DNA of 64,000 bases from the NCBI GenBank assembly GCA_017644185.1, contig JAEPMA010000008.1, positions 62,001-126,000 on the forward strand. Direction: 5' to 3'. A program made the translations under genes and the position numbers. Positions 60,966 through 64,000 of this stretch are shown here, in pieces (position 1 is the first letter of the stretch; each line of letters begins with the position of its first letter). The DNA comes from Rhodospirillales bacterium (GTDB lineage: Bacteria; Pseudomonadota; Alphaproteobacteria; Rhodospirillales; Casp-alpha2). The notes under the pieces were generated by a model that was not told the origin of the DNA, did no database searches, and was given only the letters and a program-made list of their open reading frames with translations.

Positions 60966-63900
60966 CTACGGCTTTCCGGAAGGACCCTGCACCTGGTCCC
61001 GGATGTTCCCCGGAAGGTCTTGAATAACGCTAGCGCTTTGTAACAGGTCCCGCAAGGCTCCTTGCAGACTGACGTTGAGCTCGATGCGCTTACCGTCATA
61101 GAGGGCGGGATTGGCACCGTCGAGTTTAGCTTTCGCCGTAATGTCGCCGGAAAGCGGCCCATTCATCGACACCTGCAAATCCGTGTAGCGGAAGTCGGAG
61201 AGCGCGCGGGATAAAAGCTCCGCCATCTCGCCGCTTTGTTTCAAGCTTTCCAGCGCCACCTTGGAGCGGAACTTCAACCCGCCGTTCTTCAGCGACCAGA
61301 TACGTGCATCGTCGATCACCGGGCCGTCGTCGGTTATGCGAACCGGGATGCTACCGGCCAACGCGCCATCGGCTTCCAATCCGTCGATATCCAGATTGCG
61401 GGCGAGGTCGGCCGCATCGAGGTTCTTGAGATTCGCAACAACCAGATCCGGCGGACGGTCGAACGGGATATTGAGATTGTTCAGTTCCAGTGTACCCCCG
61501 GCGACAGGCCAGCTTGCCTTGACGATATGAACCGCGTCCTTCCCCGGAAGGTCGAACGTTACCGTGCCACCCCGAAGCGGCATTCCGGCGTCCAGCAAAC
61601 CAACCGCCAATGTCTGCGGTTGATCCGTCTTCAGATTCAGAAGATCGGTGATCTCAACCGTGCCACTGACGCCCCCCACTTCCGCCGGCGCTGTCCCGAA
61701 GGCGATTTCGTCCAGCTCGACCTTGGCCGTCGACGTGGTGCGGCTACCGGTCCAACCGATCCGCGCTTCAGCCTTTAAACTGCCGGAAACATCCGTGACC
61801 AGACCCTTAAGCGGCGGGAACAGGTCTTGCGGCTGGGCGCGCCCCTTCGTGAACGACCAAGCCGGGAGATCGGCTTGAAGGGCACCGCGCCGGTCAGATA
61901 CCCGATAGCGGGCATCCAGCGCCATCTCAGGCCCATTCATAAAACCCACATCCCCTTTGAAACCGACGGACGACGGGGTGTATTCACCCTTCCCTTTCAG
62001 CATCAAAGGCGCGACCCGCATCGGCCGGCGCGCATCGGTGATCGTCGCGCCGGTCAGATCGACGCGCGCACTCAGGAGTTTTTCCCTCCCTTCGAGATTG
62101 AAGTTCCCGTCGATGGTGGCCACCGCAAGGTCCAGCCCCTCCGCCTTCAGATTGCCGCCCTTGGACGAAAACTTGGCCCACCACGTCCCGCGCGCCGCGT
62201 CGAAACTTGCCGTCCCGTCGAATCTCGGCAGCGTCCCGGAAAGCGGATACGGGCCCATCCCCTTCAGCGCTATCTCGGTACTGTTGAGGATCGCCGCGAT
62301 GTCGACGCGCTTCAGCCCCTTCTCGCCGGTGGCCGCATGAACGAGGGGCGTGTTGTCGCCGCTCGGACAAATCGAGATCGGCCCCGGCCGCAACTCCGCC
62401 GCGCCAGTGGTGATGCCCGTGGCACGCACGTCGGCACAGCCTTCGGGAAACACACGGATACCGTCCGGGCCATACCCGATGCTGCCGGCGAGGGATATCC
62501 GACCACCCTCAATCGAGACGTCTTTGGCGGGTGATCCCGAAAAGCCGGCGTCGGCCGCCAGTTCCAACTCCAATTCCCTCAACGGACCCGAGATACGCAC
62601 CCCGATCTGATCGGCGACGACGTCCATCCCGCCGACCCGCATCTGCCAGGGATCGAACCGTACCGCCACGTTCTCGAACATCAAACCGTCAGTGGTTGCC
62701 GGCCAAAGCGTTCCCCCCGCATCACCGGCGAAGGGGAACCAACCATTGAACAGGCCATCGAAGCCACTTGCGATGCGGAGCGGATCCGCCGCCGTCGGCC
62801 CGCCCGCCAGGAACGGCACGCCTGAAAGTCCCGCAAGTGACAGGGCAAACCGTCGGTCCGGCCCGCTTCCAGGGACACCTAGATCGAAGTTCAGGCTTGG
62901 ATCGGGTTTCAATCGCCATCCGCGAGGGTCAATGCCGAGATTCAATTTGCCGTCGAGGGTCGCGTCGACACCATTCGGCGCGGCAATCCCCAAATGCGTG
63001 AGATCGACCCAACCCGAGATTCCGTCCTTGGACCGAACGGCGTTACGGGCAACCATCCCCGGCAAGGCCTGGAAATCGCGCCTCGACCCCGTGACATCGA
63101 AATCGAGCGCGCCGACGACGTCGATAGGGATGGGTAAGGCGAACGGCCCCTTCAAGCCATCGGTGGCGACTTCGCCCGAAAGCCTCAATTTGGCGACGGG
63201 ATCGAACACGTCATCGGTCACGGCCTGCATCTGCATGGAAAGCCCCGTCCCCGTGCCCCCTAACAGAAACTCGGCACGTGCCGACTTCCCATTGACCTCG
63301 CCCGCCAGATCGACATTCCCGACAGGCACGTCATCGATACGTACATCCTCAAGCGTCAACGAACCACCGCCCTGAAGCGCATTCGCGATATCGCCCGAGA
63401 TGTTGACGGCCCCCTTCATCTCCGCGAACGCCACGCGGGCTTCGCTGGACGCGTTTTGGATGTCGAGGGTCAGTTGCAGCTGATTTTCCGGGTCGAGAAT
63501 ACCGCGCGCCCGCCCGCTCAATTTTGCTTTCGGATGCTGAAGGGCGAACTCTATACTGGCGTCGGAACCGATCCCGTCGGTCAAAAGCACCACTCCCTCG
63601 ACCGCGGCATCCACTTCGCCAAGCGGGGACGAAAAATTCAAAAGGCCGGCCGACACGGTCAATGGTCCCAAAAGCCGCATCCCGGGCCCAGCCGGCGCAC
63701 CACCGGACGGTTGAAGGAAACGGCTCAACACACCGTAATCGAGACCCGTGGCATCGATACCAAGGGGCACCTCGGGTTGTTCGATACGAAGCCCATCGAT
63801 GATTCCACGCGCCAATCGTCCGGGCGAGTAATGGACCGTGACCCCCCGAACCCGGACGTTGCTACCCGAACCAAGGTCGATATTGCTGACGGACGCCTGG

Positions 63901-64000
63901 GTCAGACCGATAGCCGCAACCTGGAATTTCGCTTCGGGGAATCCCTTGTCCGCAAGATATCCGCCGATCATCCACGCCGCGATCCAGGGCACGGTGATGT
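60966..64000 (-). CDS. ydbH: YdbH-like AsmA-family envelope protein (5' end outside window)
   Basis: At least 1010 residues of a very long periplasmic protein; the frame is open to the window end, and the hydrophobic PWIAAWMIGGYLADKGFP near the start looks like the end of the N-terminal membrane anchor. The rest is repetitive beta-structure (many LxGxxxxDGL / DLxGxVNG-type strands), fitting the AsmA-like bridge proteins TamB, YhdP and YdbH. The C-terminal 300 residues with VARNLDIDGLEADGALAG match the YdbH domain (earlier called dicarboxylate transport). In E. coli YdbH shares phospholipid transport to the outer membrane. First gene of the operon. Confidence 0.85.
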   Translation of the reverse strand, partial: ITVPWIAAWMIGGYLADKGFPEAKFQVAAIGLTQASVSNIDLGSGSNVRVRGVTVHYSPGRLARGIIDGLRIEQPEVPLGIDATGLDYGVLSRFLQPSGGAPAGPGMRLLGPLTVSAGLLNFSSPLGEVDAAVEGVVLLTDGIGSDASIEFALQHPKAKLSGRARGILDPENQLQLTLDIQNASSEARVAFAEMKGAVNISGDIANALQGGGSLTLEDVRIDDVPVGNVDLAGEVNGKSARAEFLLGGTGTGLSMQMQAVTDDVFDPVAKLRLSGEVATDGLKGPFALPIPIDVVGALDFDVTGSRRDFQALPGMVARNAVRSKDGISGWVDLTHLGIAAPNGVDATLDGKLNLGIDPRGWRLKPDPSLNFDLGVPGSGPDRRFALSLAGLSGVPFLAGGPTAADPLRIASGFDGLFNGWFPFAGDAGGTLWPATTDGLMFENVAVRFDPWQMRVGGMDVVADQIGVRISGPLRELELELAADAGFSGSPAKDVSIEGGRISLAGSIGYGPDGIRVFPEGCADVRATGITTGAAELRPGPISICPSGDNTPLVHAATGEKGLKRVDIAAILNSTEIALKGMGPYPLSGTLPRFDGTASFDAARGTWWAKFSSKGGNLKAEGLDLAVATIDGNFNLEGREKLLSARVDLTGATITDARRPMRVAPLMLKGKGEYTPSSVGFKGDVGFMNGPEMALDARYRVSDRRGALQADLPAWSFTKGRAQPQDLFPPLKGLVTDVSGSLKAEARIGWTGSRTTSTAKVELDEIAFGTAPAEVGGVSGTVEITDLLNLKTDQPQTLAVGLLDAGMPLRGGTVTFDLPGKDAVHIVKASWPVAGGTLELNNLNIPFDRPPDLVVANLKNLDAADLARNLDIDGLEADGALAGSIPVRITDDGPVIDDARIWSLKNGGLKFRSKVALESLKQSGEMAELLSRALSDFRYTDLQVSMNGPLSGDITAKAKLDGANPALYDGKRIELNVSLQGALRDLLQSASVIQDLPGNIRDQVQGPSGKP

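Overview
This window is a GC-rich, densely coding piece of an alphaproteobacterial chromosome. It most resembles a free-living member of the Rhodospirillales or a related order. The evidence is gene order: an F1-only ATP synthase operon (atpHAGDC without the F0 genes), the zapE / mdh-sucCD-sucAB-lpd block, sdhCDAB, a Suv3-like helicase followed by an S4-domain protein, DUF484-xerC, and a mesaconyl-CoA hydratase next to a malyl-CoA lyase/thioesterase. I see no phage, insertion sequence, integron, CRISPR array, tRNA or rRNA. Assignment below class level is inference.

Layout. 1-7.5 kb: a truncated aspartate-type aminotransferase, htpG, a CheY-like receiver, the Suv3-like helicase and S4 protein, and two GNAT acetyltransferases. 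7.5-16.7 kb: atpHAGDC, priA, and DUF484-xerC. 16.7-19.4 kb: an MFS transporter and an ArsR-regulated ArsP-like permease with a clear inverted-repeat operator. 19.5-30.4 kb: the TCA operon (mdh, sucC, sucD, a cupin, sucA, sucB, lpd) with zapE upstream. 30.4-37.2 kb: a SAF-domain oxidoreductase, a sterol-desaturase-family protein, a PaiB-like protein, a small DUF6494-type gene and sdhCDAB. 37.2-37.86 kb: the only long gene-free stretch, holding a DnaA-box pair and a strongly structured, terminator-ended candidate RNA. 37.9-47.2 kb: ethylmalonyl-CoA pathway enzymes, a pyridoxal-kinase-like gene, a response regulator, asd, lrgAB and leuCDB. 47.3-51.1 kb: ffh-rpsP-rimM-trmD-rplS. 51.3-56.9 kb: a PAS protein, a ferredoxin-like protein, dapF-mtaB-ftsY, an EamA permease and a NIPSNAP protein. 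57-64 kb: one tightly overlapping operon running ydbH-ynbE-ydbL-small ORF-amidase-mlaF-like-dcyD.

How it works together. Much of the window is central energy metabolism: 2-oxoglutarate through succinyl-CoA and succinate to fumarate, malate to oxaloacetate, and ATP synthesis. The rest is mainly amino-acid biosynthesis (leucine, aspartate family, diaminopimelate) and translation or SRP targeting.

The most unusual signals are: (i) histone-H1-like Lys/Ala tails on two enzymes of the same TCA operon, SucA and Mdh; (ii) a repetitive acidic tail on ribosomal protein S16; (iii) the unassigned structured RNA near 37.55-37.85 kb; (iv) an apparent envelope-lipid operon joining YdbH/YnbE/YdbL to an MlaF-like ATPase whose switch histidine is replaced by serine; (v) nested palindromic repeats scattered between genes.
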